Assembly (NCBI GenBank): GCA_028288775.1
Contig: JAQGHP010000077.1
Coordinates: 1 to 13,940 of the forward strand
DNA: 13,940 nt
Origin: Phycisphaerales bacterium
GTDB lineage: Bacteria > Planctomycetota > Phycisphaerae > Tepidisphaerales > Tepidisphaeraceae
Direction of reading: 5' to 3'
Notes under the pieces: generated by a model
Seen by the model: the letters and a program-made list of their open reading frames with translations, nothing else
Told to the model about the DNA's origin: nothing
Databases searched by the model: none
Translations under genes and position numbers: made by a program
Shown here: piece after piece, positions 13,540 through 13,940 of the stretch
Position numbering within the stretch: position 1 is the first letter of the stretch
How the letters are laid out: every line of letters starts with the position of its first letter

Positions 13540-13940
13540 TCATTGCTCTTTCGCCTCGCTCTCCCCGCCGACGAGATGAATGCCGAAGCCCTCCAGCATC
13601 GTGTGGGCCGCGCCGGCTTCGGGGGCGGACTTGTAGGCGATGGCCACATGCTTCGCCGCGGCGATCGCCTTTTTGTTGTCGCCCGCTTCCTTGAGGTACA
13701 TCGCCTTGTACCAGGCGGCCCGGGCGGCGTCGGTGGGGAACAGGTTCTCGATCTCGGTCAGCGTGCTCAGGGCGCGATCGAGCTTGCCCATGCGCTTGTA
13801 GCATTCCTGGATGCCCCAGAGCGTGCCGGGCGGCTTGTTGAGCCGCTCGTAAAGCGCGATGGCCTCGGGCTGCTTGTTGAGCACTTCCCGGTAGATCCGG
13901 GCGCGCTCGCCCACCGCGCGGTCGGCCCACGCGGGCTGGC
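13540..13940 (-). CDS. TPR-repeat protein, C-terminal part (partial at right edge)
   Basis: The frame is open to the right edge (…PAWADRAVGERARIYREVLN…), so the gene starts outside the window; a GTG at 13914 is internal. About 133 residues are visible. They show TPR-like helix pairs: AIALYERLNKPPGTLWGIQE, YKRMGKLDRALSTLTEIENL and AAWYKAMYLKEAGDNKKAIA. It ends GGESEAKEQ with TGA at 13540. It reads in the same direction as the 754-residue TPR gene and lies about 200 nt upstream of it, so it belongs to the same probable cluster. The segment could be the end of a large secreted TPR protein; the N-terminus is needed to tell. Confidence 0.8.
   Translation of the reverse strand, partial: QPAWADRAVGERARIYREVLNKQPEAIALYERLNKPPGTLWGIQECYKRMGKLDRALSTLTEIENLFPTDAARAAWYKAMYLKEAGDNKKAIAAAKHVAIAYKSAPEAGAAHTMLEGFGIHLVGGESEAKEQ

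Overview
The window is GC-rich (roughly 64% by eye) bacterial chromosome, most likely from a member of the Planctomycetota. Three things suggest this: an ExbB/ExbD/ExbD cluster with large TPR lipid-free secreted proteins and a DUF4159 protein, a minimal TonB-like arrangement, and many paired palindromic repeats in nearly every gene gap. The taxonomic call is an inference from gene content; no marker gene is present. I saw no tRNA, rRNA, CRISPR array, transposase or phage gene.

Left part (1-1160, minus strand): the N-terminal fragment of a molybdopterin formate dehydrogenase alpha subunit runs off the left edge. It carries an in-frame TGA exactly where the third cysteine of the [4Fe-4S] motif should be. 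A repeat-bearing gap separates it from an intact guanine/nucleoside deaminase.

Centre (1265-6039, plus strand): a seven-gene Mrp/Mnh-type cation/proton antiporter operon in the order E, F, G, DUF4040 (MbhD-like), MbhE-MnhB fusion, C, D. This is the order of the antiporter half of archaeal Mbh hydrogenases (MbhA to MbhH). The NuoL-like N-terminal part of MrpA is absent, and no hydrogenase or other redox subunit follows. Most junctions overlap by 4 nt (ATGA/GTGA); the one exception is a repeat-filled gap of about 320 nt between mnhG and the DUF4040 gene. A secreted serine beta-lactamase-family hydrolase follows at 6161-7354.

Right part (7370-13940, minus strand): an envelope energy-transduction cluster, transcribed right to left: TPR protein (partial), 754-residue TPR/beta-domain secreted protein, ExbB, two ExbDs, a small single-pass membrane protein, and a DUF4159 protein. 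The last two have membrane anchors like TonB; the DUF4159 protein even keeps a TonB-like S-x3-H. The ExbB/ExbD motor probably drives one or both of these TonB-like proteins, with the secreted TPR proteins as periplasmic partners; that link is inferred from gene order only.

Repeats: five gaps hold paired inverted palindromes that open with TGTGG-type heads (570s, 2580s, 6060s, 8555s, 13380s), resembling REPIN/BIME doublets. Two further inverted-repeat families occupy 2418-2559 and 10718-11048.
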